Origin: Atopostipes suicloacalis DSM 15692
GTDB lineage: Bacteria > Bacillota > Bacilli > Lactobacillales > Carnobacteriaceae_A
Assembly: GCF_900129085.1 (NCBI RefSeq)
Contig: NZ_FQUF01000006.1
Coordinates: forward strand, 1-64,000
Direction: 5' to 3'
Length of the DNA stretch: 64,000 bases
The notes under the pieces were generated by a model. It saw nothing but the letters and a program-made list of their open reading frames with translations. It was not told the origin of the DNA and ran no database searches. Every line of letters starts with the position of its first letter. Position 1 is the stretch's first letter. Position numbers and translations under genes: made by a program. Shown here piece by piece: positions 8,311-16,586 of this stretch.

Positions 8311-10665
8311 CTATTCTGTTTGAGTATCTTCGTGATTCATAATTTCTTCCTCTTCTTCAACACTGTCTATAAGTACATCTCTAGGTTTCGCACCATCTTG
8401 TTCACTTACGATTCCGTTTGCTTGTAAGTCATCCATAATATTTGCTGCTCTGTTATACCCAATCCGTAATCTTCGTTGCAATAAAGAGATACTTGCTGTT
8501 TCAAGTTCTCTAACAATTTCAAGAGCTTCATCATACTTCTCATCGTCGCTTTGTCCATTACCAACTTTTGGTTCGTCAGTAGGAATCATTTCTTCTACGT
8601 AATTCGGATCTTGTTGGTTTTTAACATAATCTGTAATGGCTTGAACTTCTGAATCAGAAATATAAGCCCCTTGGACTCGTACGGTTTTATTGGCACCCAT
8701 TGGTAAAAACAGCATATCTCCTCGTCCTAATAATTTTTCTGCGCCGTTTTGATCAAGAATCGTTCGTGAATCTGTACCACTTGAAGTGGCAAATGCTACT
8801 CGAGAAGGAACATTTGCTTTAATTAAGCCGGTGATGACGTCGACACTAGGTCTTTGAGTCGCTAAAATCATATGAATTCCAGCTGCTCGAGCCATTTGCG
8901 CTAAACGAATAATCGAATCTTCTACTTCTTTAGCAGCAACCATCATTAAGTCAGCTAATTCATCAACAACTACTACAATGTAAGGAAGTTTGGCTGGAAC
9001 ATTCTCATCTCCAGATTCTTTCATTAATTGCACCTGTTCATTATAAGATTCAATATTTCTAGTACCACTCATGGCAAATAATTCATAACGCTTTTCCATC
9101 TCTTCTACTACATTCTGTAACGCTCTCGCTGCTTTTTTAGGTTTGGTTACAACTGGTGTTAAAAGATGTGGAACACCATTGTACGTATTTAATTCCACCA
9201 TCTTAGGATCAATTAACATTAACTTTACTTCATGAGGTCTAGTTCGCATTAACAAACTAGAAATAATAACATTAATAGCTACAGATTTCCCAGATCCTGT
9301 TGCTCCAGCTACAAGAAGGTGAGGCATTTTGGATAGATTAGCAATAGCTGTATTCCCACCTATATCTTTTCCAAGAGGAACATCAAGGGGATGATCAGCT
9401 CCTGTTTGATTTAATTCAGACATTACTTCGTTATAATAAACAATATTTATCTCTGAATTCGGAACTTCTATACCAATTAACGCTTTTCCAGGAATCGGTG
9501 CCTCTATCCGTACATCTTTAGCAGCCAGTGCTAAAGCAATATCATCAGATAATCCCACAATACGACTCACTTTAACTCCTGTAGCAGGTTGAATTTCATA
9601 TTTAGTAACTGCTGGTCCTAAATTAGCCTTAACGACTGTCGCTTCTACGCCAAAGCTTTCAAAGGTTTCTTCAAGTTTTTTAATATTTTGCTCGATAATT
9701 GTATATTCATTGGATTGATCAGGTGAAGCATGATGATCTAACAATGAATATGGTGGTAATTTATAATCTTCATTCTCTTCGTCAGAAACAAAGTTTATAT
9801 CTAAATTTCCATTTTCTTCTTCAGGTTCATCATTTTCTATTCCCGTTTTATTTTCAGTTTCATTTTCAGTTGGTAAAATATCTCCTATAGGTAATGAAGT
9901 TTGTTTCATTCCTTCAATTGGAACAGGAGCAGATCTCTTTTTAACTTCTTGCTCATGCGTTTTTTCTTCATTAGAAACAGAAGCAGTTTTCTTTGTTTTT
10001 GAGCTTTTCTTTGATTTTTGATCTTTTTCATTCGTTTCAAATTGAATATTCTTTTGCAAGGTAGTTTTAACTTTAATAAATGCTTTCTTTAAGCCATTGA
10101 ACATTACTTTAAATCCATCACCCATTTTTGAGAATAGGTTTTGATAAGAAAATTGGCCAATACTCATAACTCCAAAAAAAACAAGTAATAAAAGAAAGAT
10201 ATAGGTGCCAATATTGGCAAACAAGAAATAACTAACTGCATATAAACATGCGCCAATCATTCCTCCACCAATATCTTTGGGATTGGTGGTTTGACTAAAT
10301 AAATCCATTAAGTTTCGCCAAGTGGCTTGGACAATATTAACATCTGCATCCATAATCGGTGCAAATACTCTTTGATGAAGGCCTACTAATAATGCAACGA
10401 ATAAAAGAATGCTTCCCCTCAAACGATGGGAATTGAACTTTGGATTGGTACCCACAAATAAATAGTATAAACCTAATAAGCCGACAAGAACGGCTAACAA
10501 TTGAAAGGTATCGCCCACAAATATTCGAATAACATTTGCAAAAAAGTTTCCCACAAAGCCAAATTCTCCTATGGCCAAAATACTTATAAACACAATAATA
10601 ATTCCAAGTATTTCAATAGAATACCCTTTTTTCTTTTTTCGCCCACGTTTACGTTTTTTACTCAT
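8311..10665 (-). CDS. ftsK: DNA translocase FtsK/SpoIIIE
   Basis: This is a membrane-anchored dsDNA pump (784 aa) that clears chromosome termini from the division septum. The N-terminus is very basic ([11 protein letters not shown]), followed by four hydrophobic segments up to about residue 190, then a low-complexity charged linker (about 200-310). The RecA-like motor has Walker A GATGSGKS near residue 455 and Walker [12 protein letters not shown] near 570. The C-terminal gamma winged helix ([19 protein letters not shown], about 730-748) normally reads KOPS/SRS sequences. An acidic tail ([11 protein letters not shown]) follows. It is monocistronic, with its own terminator and an SD (GAGGAG) before ATG 10665. 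Confidence 0.95.
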   Translation of the reverse strand: MSKKRKRGRKKKKGYSIEILGIIIVFISILAIGEFGFVGNFFANVIRIFVGDTFQLLAVLVGLLGLYYLFVGTNPKFNSHRLRGSILLFVALLVGLHQRVFAPIMDADVNIVQATWRNLMDLFSQTTNPKDIGGGMIGACLYAVSYFLFANIGTYIFLLLLVFFGVMSIGQFSYQNLFSKMGDGFKVMFNGLKKAFIKVKTTLQKNIQFETNEKDQKSKKSSKTKKTASVSNEEKTHEQEVKKRSAPVPIEGMKQTSLPIGDILPTENETENKTGIENDEPEEENGNLDINFVSDEENEDYKLPPYSLLDHHASPDQSNEYTIIEQNIKKLEETFESFGVEATVVKANLGPAVTKYEIQPATGVKVSRIVGLSDDIALALAAKDVRIEAPIPGKALIGIEVPNSEINIVYYNEVMSELNQTGADHPLDVPLGKDIGGNTAIANLSKMPHLLVAGATGSGKSVAINVIISSLLMRTRPHEVKLMLIDPKMVELNTYNGVPHLLTPVVTKPKKAARALQNVVEEMEKRYELFAMSGTRNIESYNEQVQLMKESGDENVPAKLPYIVVVVDELADLMMVAAKEVEDSIIRLAQMARAAGIHMILATQRPSVDVITGLIKANVPSRVAFATSSGTDSRTILDQNGAEKLLGRGDMLFLPMGANKTVRVQGAYISDSEVQAITDYVKNQQDPNYVEEMIPTDEPKVGNGQSDDEKYDEALEIVRELETASISLLQRRLRIGYNRAANIMDDLQANGIVSEQDGAKPRDVLIDSVEEEEEIMNHEDTQTE

Positions 10666-10782
10666 AATTAACTCCTCAATCTCTTTAAATCTACTCTTTT
10701 AGTATAGCACGAATGTTCTCATATTTTTACTTAAAATAATATTCTCAGGCAATCTTTAGCTCCTTTAGATAATTAGTATTGA

Positions 10783-10812
10783 TTGACGTTTTAATCATAT
10801 ACCAGTTAAAAT
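10783..10812 (+). promoter_or_regulatory. Candidate promoter for the acylphosphatase-yidC unit
   Basis: TTGACG at 10783-10788 and TAAAAT at 10807-10812 with an 18-bp spacer, 36 bp upstream of the acylphosphatase ATG. Confidence 0.6.
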
Positions 10813-10848
10813 GAATATCAAGAATAAAACTATAAAGGGGTGCAAGCC

Positions 10849-11220
10849 ATGAGTTCTATTTTTAGAGATTTTTTTAATTCAAGACAAGAAGATAAAGAAC
10901 CAAGTGAAATTACCTATCAAAATGAAAAGCCAGAAAATAAAGATCCTATTAAAATCAAAGCTCAAGTATATGGAGTAGTACAGGGAGTTGGCTTTCGTTA
11001 TACAACTAAACACCTAGCCGACCAATTAAAAGTGAGTGGTATCGTTCGAAATGAAAGTGACGGTTCTGTATATATTGAAGCATTAGGTAGTGATCAACAA
11101 ATAAAGCAATTTATCGAGGAACTAGCAAAAGGACCTTCTCCAAGTGCTTCTGTTGATCAAGTCGTTGTAGAGTATGATGACTCAATTCCTGACTATGAAG
11201 GTTTTGGTGAACGCCATTGA
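10849..11220 (+). CDS. acyP: Acylphosphatase with N-terminal extension
   Basis: Acylphosphatase hydrolyses carboxyl-phosphate bonds such as acetyl phosphate. The catalytic core starts near residue 36: GVVQGVGFR supplies the phosphate-binding Arg50, and VRNESDGSV the catalytic Asn68. Typical enzymes are about 90 aa; this one is 123 aa because of a charged 35-residue N-terminal extension (MSSIFRDFFNSRQEDK...). I chose ATG 10849, 6 bp after AAAGGGGTG; an in-frame GTG at 10840 lies inside that ribosome-binding site. yidC follows after 52 bp on the same strand, the usual acyP-yidC pairing in lactic acid bacteria. Confidence 0.88.
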   Translation: MSSIFRDFFNSRQEDKEPSEITYQNEKPENKDPIKIKAQVYGVVQGVGFRYTTKHLADQLKVSGIVRNESDGSVYIEALGSDQQIKQFIEELAKGPSPSASVDQVVVEYDDSIPDYEGFGERH

Positions 11221-11272
11221 AATGTAACGAGTATTCATGTATTATAACTGTATTAGATTTTTTTAGATTGGA

Positions 11273-12253
11273 ATGAAAACTGTGAACACTCGTAAACTAA
11301 ATACTAAAATAAAAAAGTACATGCTAACAGGTACTCTTTTAAGTGCAGTACTTTTTCTTTCAGGTTGCATGAGATTTGATCAAGAAACTGGTGACCCTCA
11401 AGGATTTTTATCAGAAATTGTCTTCAACTACTTAATTATTCCGCTAGGACAACTTTTAAATTTTCTAGGTGAATTTTTAGGGAGTTACGGCTTAGCCATT
11501 ATCGTTTTTACGCTGCTATTCCGTTTGATCCTTTTACCTTTAACCTTAAGACAGCAAAAAGGCACGATCGAATCACAAATAAAAATGTCCGCTGTCCAAC
11601 CGGTTACGCAAGAAATTCAAGCAGAACTTAAGGCAACAGATGATCCTGCAGAACAACAAGCGCTGAATATGGAAATGATGGAAATCTATCGTGAAAATGA
11701 TATTAATATCGGCGGTCAACTTTCTTCAGGATGTTTACCACTACTTTTACAAATGCCTATATTCGTAGCGATGTTTCAAGTCTTAAGACGTTCTAATGAA
11801 ATTGCAAATGCATCATTTCTAGGAATAGGATTAGGAGAAAAAAGCATTATTCTTGGTGTTATTACGGGAATCATCTATCTTTTACAGTCACGAATGATGA
11901 TCAAATCAATGCCTGAAGAACAACAAGGTACTGCGGGCACTACCATGTATATTACACCAGTTATGATGTTTATGTTTGCTGTATCTGGACCTGCAGGTAT
12001 TGGTCTTTATTGGCTAGTATCTGGAGTATTTACCATTGGTCAACAAATGTTCAATCAATATTATTACAAACCCAAAATTGAAGCAGCCGTTCGCGAAAAA
12101 ATGGGTCCTGTTCAAAAAGTGGAACGTAAACGAAAAGCTCGTCGTAATGTTACACCAACTGAGGAGATTGATTCTTCCCCTTCCATTCAAAAACAGAACA
12201 AAAATCGCAACCGAAACCGCAACGCTGGAAAGCAACAAAGAAATCGAAAATAA
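11273..12253 (+). CDS. yidC: Membrane protein insertase YidC/Oxa1 (lipoprotein form)
   Basis: Inserts membrane proteins, with or without SecYEG. N-terminal signal peptide with lipobox LFLSGC (Cys about residue 32), then five hydrophobic segments of the Oxa1 core, including the conserved positively charged hydrophilic groove region, and a basic C-terminal tail (about residues 270-326, rich in K/R/N) that contacts ribosomes in YidC2-type proteins. The start is uncertain: ATG 11273 has no SD, whereas in-frame GTG 11282 sits 8 bp after GGAA at 11270. It is co-transcribed with the acylphosphatase gene and ends at a strong hairpin. Confidence 0.92.
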   Translation: MKTVNTRKLNTKIKKYMLTGTLLSAVLFLSGCMRFDQETGDPQGFLSEIVFNYLIIPLGQLLNFLGEFLGSYGLAIIVFTLLFRLILLPLTLRQQKGTIESQIKMSAVQPVTQEIQAELKATDDPAEQQALNMEMMEIYRENDINIGGQLSSGCLPLLLQMPIFVAMFQVLRRSNEIANASFLGIGLGEKSIILGVITGIIYLLQSRMMIKSMPEEQQGTAGTTMYITPVMMFMFAVSGPAGIGLYWLVSGVFTIGQQMFNQYYYKPKIEAAVREKMGPVQKVERKRKARRNVTPTEEIDSSPSIQKQNKNRNRNRNAGKQQRNRK

Positions 12254-12272
12254 AAACAGGTAAAAAATGTCG

Positions 12273-12305
12273 CCACGTATATATAAAAACATACGTGGTT
12301 TTATT
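12273..12305 (+). terminator. Terminator of yidC
   Basis: Arms ccacgtat (12273-12280) and atacgtgg (12291-12298), followed by ttttatta. Confidence 0.75.
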
Positions 12306-12308
12306 ATA

Positions 12309-12363
12309 AAAAAACTTCTCTTGATATCCTCCCTACAAACAGGAAGATATAAGAGAAGTTTTT
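12309..12363. terminator. Terminator of the two-component operon (also reads from the other side)
   Basis: Imperfect long inverted repeat: aaacttctcttgatatc and gatataagagaagttt flanked by A and T tracts. It lies between convergent yidC and the histidine kinase. Confidence 0.75.
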
Positions 12364-12371
12364 ATTATTGT

Positions 12372-13886
12372 TTAAGTTTCTGGTAAACTTTCTGGCTCAA
12401 TAACCGGTAATTGAATACGGAATATCGTTCCATAATCCAGTTGACTATTTACGTGAACTTGTCCACCATAACTTTCGATTAACTCTTTAACAATCGGCAA
12501 TCCAAGACCTGTTCCACCTTTTTCTCTACTTCTAGCTTTATCTACACGGTAAAAACGATTGAATATTTTACTTAAATCTTCTTCAGATATCCCAGAGCCA
12601 TAATCTTGAATAGCAATGTCTACCTGTTCTCCAGAGGAACTGATGGAAACATGGACTTCTTTTCTGTCCATTGAATATTTAACAGCGTTGTCTAAGATAT
12701 TTACAAAAACTTGTTCTAAATGATTTCTATACATATTTACGAAAAGATCTTCTTTGACATCATCGTCCACAATAAATTGGAAGTCAGGATACAACATTTT
12801 AAAATTGGTAACTAATTGTTTTAAAAGCTCAATAATATTAGTTCGTTCATTTTTGTAATAAACATCTATTTCTTTTGTTCTAGAAAGATCTAACATTTCT
12901 TTGACTAGTGTTTTCATTCGTTTGGTTTCTGTTAAAGAGGCGTCGATCGATTCTTCTAAAATTTGTGGATCTTCTTTCCCCCATCGATCTAACATCTTTA
13001 GATGTCCCTCAACAATAGCAACCGGTGTCCGTAACTCATGCGATACATCTTCGACGAACTCTCTTTGGTTTGTGATGTTTTTTTGCATAAGATCAACCAT
13101 GTCATTATACGTACGAGCCAATTTAGAGAACTCATTATTTTTGTCTCCTTCATTCAGCCGAACATCGGAATTTAAATTCTTTTGAATGGATTCCATAGCT
13201 GTCGTTAAGTTCGTGATGGGTTTGACAAAAGAATTAATCAATAATCCACCAATTACAGAACTAAAAATTAAGGCAATTAAACCAATAATAATAATGGATT
13301 GTCGAAGATCATTGGTCATTTCATGGTAACCTTTAAGGGTCTGGACGACTTGGATATATCCAAGTAAACGATCATTATAAGTCGAGTGCACCGGAACGAC
13401 TAAGGATAGAGCTTTTCCATAAGGTCCTGAAATTTCAGTTACCCTTTCTTCCTTACTGGGAAGAAAACGAAAACTTTTAGTGTCTGTTTGATAAACTAAA
13501 TCTTCATCCGGGTCAAAAACTTTTACAATAATTCCACCCTTTGTTAAAGAAACTGGTGGTGCAAACTCTTCTCTTTTTTCTATTCGAAACTGTGGTGCAG
13601 GAATTGGTCCAGTTTCTATCTCAGGCTCATCCAACATTGACGTGGTTGCTTCTTCAGTTAAAGGATAATAATGATTGCTGAAACGTGTAAGAAGTTCTTC
13701 CGACAGGTTACGCATTTCGTCTGTCTCATTATCTAACATTACACGCTGAAAACTATTTAATAAAATGTAAGAAAAAATCGAAAATGTTAGAAAAATAACA
13801 CCCATCGTTAAAAATGTCCAACGAACACGGACAGTTGAGCCTGTATCTTTCTTTCCACTCTTCTTTCGATTGAATAATCTAATCAT
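12372..13886 (-). CDS. Sensor histidine kinase (CovS/ArlS-like)
   Basis: This is a membrane histidine kinase of 504 aa. Order: basic cytoplasmic start, TM1 (about residues 25-47), extracytoplasmic sensor region (about 48-195), TM2 (about 197-219), HAMP linker, HisKA with phosphorylated His283 in EDVSHELRTPVAI, then HATPase_c with N box (FVNILDNAVKYS), G1 (IQDYGSGI) and G2 (GGTGLGLPIV). The H-box neighbourhood (EGHLKMLDRWGKEDPQ, LVKEMLDLSR) closely resembles streptococcal CovS and staphylococcal ArlS, which control virulence and envelope genes. Its ATG overlaps the regulator stop by 4 bp. The regulon here is unknown. Confidence 0.9.
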   Translation of the reverse strand: MIRLFNRKKSGKKDTGSTVRVRWTFLTMGVIFLTFSIFSYILLNSFQRVMLDNETDEMRNLSEELLTRFSNHYYPLTEEATTSMLDEPEIETGPIPAPQFRIEKREEFAPPVSLTKGGIIVKVFDPDEDLVYQTDTKSFRFLPSKEERVTEISGPYGKALSLVVPVHSTYNDRLLGYIQVVQTLKGYHEMTNDLRQSIIIIGLIALIFSSVIGGLLINSFVKPITNLTTAMESIQKNLNSDVRLNEGDKNNEFSKLARTYNDMVDLMQKNITNQREFVEDVSHELRTPVAIVEGHLKMLDRWGKEDPQILEESIDASLTETKRMKTLVKEMLDLSRTKEIDVYYKNERTNIIELLKQLVTNFKMLYPDFQFIVDDDVKEDLFVNMYRNHLEQVFVNILDNAVKYSMDRKEVHVSISSSGEQVDIAIQDYGSGISEEDLSKIFNRFYRVDKARSREKGGTGLGLPIVKELIESYGGQVHVNSQLDYGTIFRIQLPVIEPESLPET

Positions 13887-14575
13887 GTGCGCATCACATA
13901 CCCCATTCCTCGAACAGTTTGGATATAACTATCTTCACCTGGCTTATCTAATTTATTACGTAAATAACGAATGTATACATCTACAATATTTGTTTCCGCT
14001 TCTTTTTCATATTCCCAAACACGATCAAGAAGAACTTCACGAGATAATACTACGTTTAAATTACTCATAAGTTCTACTAACAATTCGTATTCACGTTTTG
14101 TCAGCTCAATAATTACATTGTCTCGACGAACTACTCGATTTTCTTTTTCAATAATTAAGTCACGATATTCTAAAGTTGATTGTTTTACTTTATTTTTTTC
14201 ATTTTCAATATTAATACGACGTCCTAATGCACGAATACGAGCAAGCAGCTCTTCTATAGCAAATGGTTTTGTAATGTAATCATCTGCTCCATGATCAAAC
14301 CCTGAAACACGGTCAATCACTGAATCACGGGCGGTCATCATCATAATTGGAACATTACTTACTTGGCGAATTCGACGAGCAACATCTATCCCATTTAATT
14401 CAGGCAACATTAAATCTAAAAGAATTAAATCCCATTTCTTTGATTCATCCACGGCTGCTTCTAAACCTGAACGCCCATCTAGATAGACTTCGGTCTCAAT
14501 TCCTTCATGATTTAACTCTAACTCTACAAAACGAGCTAAGTTTTTTTCATCTTCGATGATTAAAATTTTTTTCAT
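13883..14575 (-). CDS. OmpR-family response regulator (CovR/ArlR-like)
   Basis: Receiver domain with acidic pair Glu8/Asp9, phospho-acceptor Asp54 (LILLDLMLPE), the MMTARD switch segment and KPF lysine, followed by an OmpR-type winged helix (ELTKREYELLVELM, recognition region TNIVDVYIRYLRNKLD). 230 aa, standard length. I chose ATG 14575 because it follows a TGGAGGC ribosome-binding site by 6 bp; a longer in-frame start at 14623 has no such site. It is first in a two-gene operon with the kinase. Sequence similarity to CovR/ArlR is strong by eye; target genes cannot be read from this window. Confidence 0.92.
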   Translation of the reverse strand: MKKILIIEDEKNLARFVELELNHEGIETEVYLDGRSGLEAAVDESKKWDLILLDLMLPELNGIDVARRIRQVSNVPIMMMTARDSVIDRVSGFDHGADDYITKPFAIEELLARIRALGRRINIENEKNKVKQSTLEYRDLIIEKENRVVRRDNVIIELTKREYELLVELMSNLNVVLSREVLLDRVWEYEKEAETNIVDVYIRYLRNKLDKPGEDSYIQTVRGMGYVMRT

Positions 14576-14742
14576 CTGATAGCCTCCATCAATTATTTTA
14601 ATAATAAAAACTCCTATTTTCATCTAATACTCATTTTTCTATTCATATCATAGCATACTTTTATGTTTACAGTGAACTATCTTTCATCAGAATTTCATTT
14701 TTCATTCGTTGAATAACCCTTATAGTTCCTATATTTTCACAC

Positions 14743-14783
14743 AAAAAATGTGAGTGCTTCTTGATCATTATAAGAAGCACTCA
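14743..14783 (-). terminator. Hairpin terminator, probably the original gnd terminator
   Basis: Perfect 12-bp stem (tgagtgcttctt / aagaagcactca, 9-nt loop), followed on the minus strand by CACATTTTTT. No minus-strand gene ends next to it now; removing the IS at 14800-16542 would place it about 50 bp after the gnd stop. Confidence 0.75.
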
Positions 14784-14791
14784 ACATTTAA

Positions 14792-14799
14792 TATAAATC
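14792..14799. repeat. Target-site duplication, left copy
   Basis: tataaatc directly before the left inverted repeat of the IS; an identical copy is at 16543-16550. Eight bp is the usual ISL3-family duplication. Confidence 0.9.
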
Positions 14800-14825
14800 G
14801 GTTCTATGTCAAATAGTGTTGATGA
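14800..14825. repeat. Left terminal inverted repeat of the IS
   Basis: Begins GGTTCTATGTC and ends GTGTTGATGA; pairs with 16517-16542 in inverted orientation. Confidence 0.85.
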
Positions 14826-14834
14826 GGTAATTTT

Positions 14835-14868
14835 GAGAGTACAGTATCTTAACTGTATTCTCTTTTTT
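14835..14868 (+). terminator. Inward-facing terminator near the left IS end
   Basis: Stem gagagtacagt (14835-14845) with actgtattctc (14852-14862), followed by a T7 tract on the plus strand. It would stop plus-strand transcripts entering the IS antisense to the transposase. Confidence 0.75.
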
Positions 14869-14942
14869 TATAATTAAGTTTATGATTTTTTCGATTTACT
14901 CCATTGGAGTGTCATTCTTTTATCAAGTGTAGTCGTAGTGTC

Positions 14943-14994
14943 TCGTTAGGATCTTCTATTCATTGCCTAGGCAATGAATAGAAGATCCTAACGA
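14943..14994. repeat. 52-bp perfect palindrome inside the IS
   Basis: Two 26-nt arms meet with no spacer at a central CCTAGG (14966-14971); every base pairs with its mirror position. It lies between the transposase stop and the left inverted repeat. There is no T tract, so it is not a normal intrinsic terminator. Confidence 0.9.
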
Positions 14995-15087
14995 ACTCAT
15001 ACTTCAGAAGACGCATAATACTTATATAAGTGGTTATTTATACAGAGTGAATAACTCCAAACAATCTTTTAAATAAAATAATTACTA

Positions 15088-16416
15088 TTAACTGGCTTTC
15101 ATTTCTTCAAAATACAGTGGTTTGGCTGGTTTCAAAGGATTGAGTAAGTTAAAGCTGATTAGAATACGTTGTTTCAAATTTCTGAAATTCCTATACCCAT
15201 AACCTGATCGTTTGATATTTTTAATTTTATTATTCATTCCTTCAATGGGTCCATTGGATAAATTATAAATAAAGGCTCTTTCAATGGCTTCTATGTACTT
15301 TTCTAATGTAGTTAAAGCTGTTCGTATTTTTTGAGGATACGTGTTTCCTTTTGCTTCATTAAGTATTGCTTGAAAACGATCAAACCGCCGGTTTTTCAGA
15401 GCCCATTTTAATTGATTGACGATTTCATAGCTTTTTCTAAGTCTTGGACTAATACTTAATAAGTACTCAACCATGATATATTCACTAACCATCCCTTCAT
15501 AAAGACGATGGGTAAAAAAGTCCTCATAATTCAAGTCGGGTTCATTTTTTAAAACTAATTTCCATTGTTGTTTTAATTTTCGATAGTCACGTGGTCGAAT
15601 GTACCGATTTTTTTTCATTTCTTCAATTCGTATTTGATTTAAAGCTCGATTCAATAATTGAACGATATGAAACCGATCAATAATTATTTCTGCTTGAGGA
15701 AAACAATCCTTAATAACTTGAAGATAAGGAGAATACATATCTATTGTGACAGTTTTTACCTGAAACCTGGCCTTTAAAGAATAACGCATAAAATAGTCAG
15801 TTAAATAGCCTTGTTGTCTATTTTCAACGATATCAACGGGTTTATGTGTTCTGGCATCAATAAAGAGTAAACTCATTGCTCCACTCACATTTTTAACCGA
15901 TTTAAATTCATCTAGAGAAAGATGTTCAGGCAAGTTGGAGTAATCAGTTTTTGAGTATCCATCTATGGTTTTCAATTGTCTTAATACTGTATGAGAAGAG
16001 ACATTTAGATGTTTTCCAATAAGAGACATCGCTTGTGTTTCAGCTAATTCCATTGAAATAGTTGACTTAATAATGTTTGAAATATAACAGTTACGGTTCA
16101 CCAAGTTTGTTTCAGCTATAAACGTTTCCCCACAATGTCGACACAAAAATCGTTGCTTTTTGAGTTTTAATAAAACAGGTTTGAAATTGATATTCGTCAG
16201 TTTGATTGTAGATGTTTTCGTTCCATTTTTAACGATGTCCTCCGTTGAATGATTGACTACTCCACATTTTACACATCCTTTAGGCTTGTAAGTTAGCTTC
16301 CCAAAATAAACCAAATGGTTTTGTCCTTTAATTTTCTCTTCGGTTAGTTTCTTTTCAAAAGTAATGTTTTTATCTTTAATTCCTAATGTTTTTCGTATAA
16401 TATATGTATGGGTCAT
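15088..16416 (-). CDS. ISL3-family transposase
   Basis: This is a 442-aa DDE transposase. The N-terminal zinc ribbon has paired CxxC motifs (CVKCG near residue 46 and CRHCGETF near 93), followed by a helix-turn-helix-like segment (about 130-150). The catalytic core has VTIDMYSPY and IIDRFHIVQ (about residues 220-255), typical of the ISL3 (DDE_Tnp_ISL3) family, and a C-terminal NGPIEGMNNKIKNIKR motif carrying the last acidic residue. The frame is uninterrupted and has a good SD (AGGAGG) before ATG 16416, so the element may be active. Confidence 0.95.
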   Translation of the reverse strand: MTHTYIIRKTLGIKDKNITFEKKLTEEKIKGQNHLVYFGKLTYKPKGCVKCGVVNHSTEDIVKNGTKTSTIKLTNINFKPVLLKLKKQRFLCRHCGETFIAETNLVNRNCYISNIIKSTISMELAETQAMSLIGKHLNVSSHTVLRQLKTIDGYSKTDYSNLPEHLSLDEFKSVKNVSGAMSLLFIDARTHKPVDIVENRQQGYLTDYFMRYSLKARFQVKTVTIDMYSPYLQVIKDCFPQAEIIIDRFHIVQLLNRALNQIRIEEMKKNRYIRPRDYRKLKQQWKLVLKNEPDLNYEDFFTHRLYEGMVSEYIMVEYLLSISPRLRKSYEIVNQLKWALKNRRFDRFQAILNEAKGNTYPQKIRTALTTLEKYIEAIERAFIYNLSNGPIEGMNNKIKNIKRSGYGYRNFRNLKQRILISFNLLNPLKPAKPLYFEEMKAS

Positions 16417-16516
16417 GTGAATCCTCCTATGTTTTGTCTGATAACTTAATTATAGGGGTTCCTGGCCCTTTTTTCATTTAAAAAATAAAAAAAGGTGCCA
16501 ATGAATCAAAATTGAT

Positions 16517-16542
16517 CCATCAACACCATAAATTATAGAGCC
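16517..16542. repeat. Right terminal inverted repeat of the IS
   Basis: ccatcaacaccataaattat... ending in gagcc at 16542; the reverse complement matches the left end at about 20 of 26 positions. Confidence 0.85.
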
Positions 16543-16550
16543 TATAAATC
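16543..16550. repeat. Target-site duplication, right copy
   Basis: tataaatc, identical to 14792-14799, directly after the right inverted repeat. Confidence 0.9.
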
Positions 16551-16586
16551 TTATTCTTTTATTCTTTTTATTTTATTAGGAGTTTA

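Larger units (their letters stand above)
14800..16542 (-). mobile_element. Complete ISL3-family insertion sequence (1743 bp)
   Basis: The ends are defined by imperfect inverted repeats: left GGTTCTATGTCAAATAGTG at 14800 and right (minus strand) GGCTCTATAATTTATGGTG ending at 16542, both continuing into TTGATG. About 20 of the first 26 positions agree. Flanking 8-bp direct repeats (tataaatc) prove transposition at this site. It contains one transposase gene on the minus strand, an inward-facing terminator at the left end and a 52-bp perfect palindrome. The intact frame and exact target duplication suggest a fairly recent insertion. Confidence 0.95.

Noticed and set aside
10840-10848. GTG start for the acylphosphatase at 10840
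   Set aside because: The GTG overlaps the AAAGGGGTG ribosome-binding site that fits ATG 10849.
14743-14783. Hairpin as part of the IS
   Set aside because: It lies outside the left inverted repeat and the target duplication, so it belongs to the host sequence.
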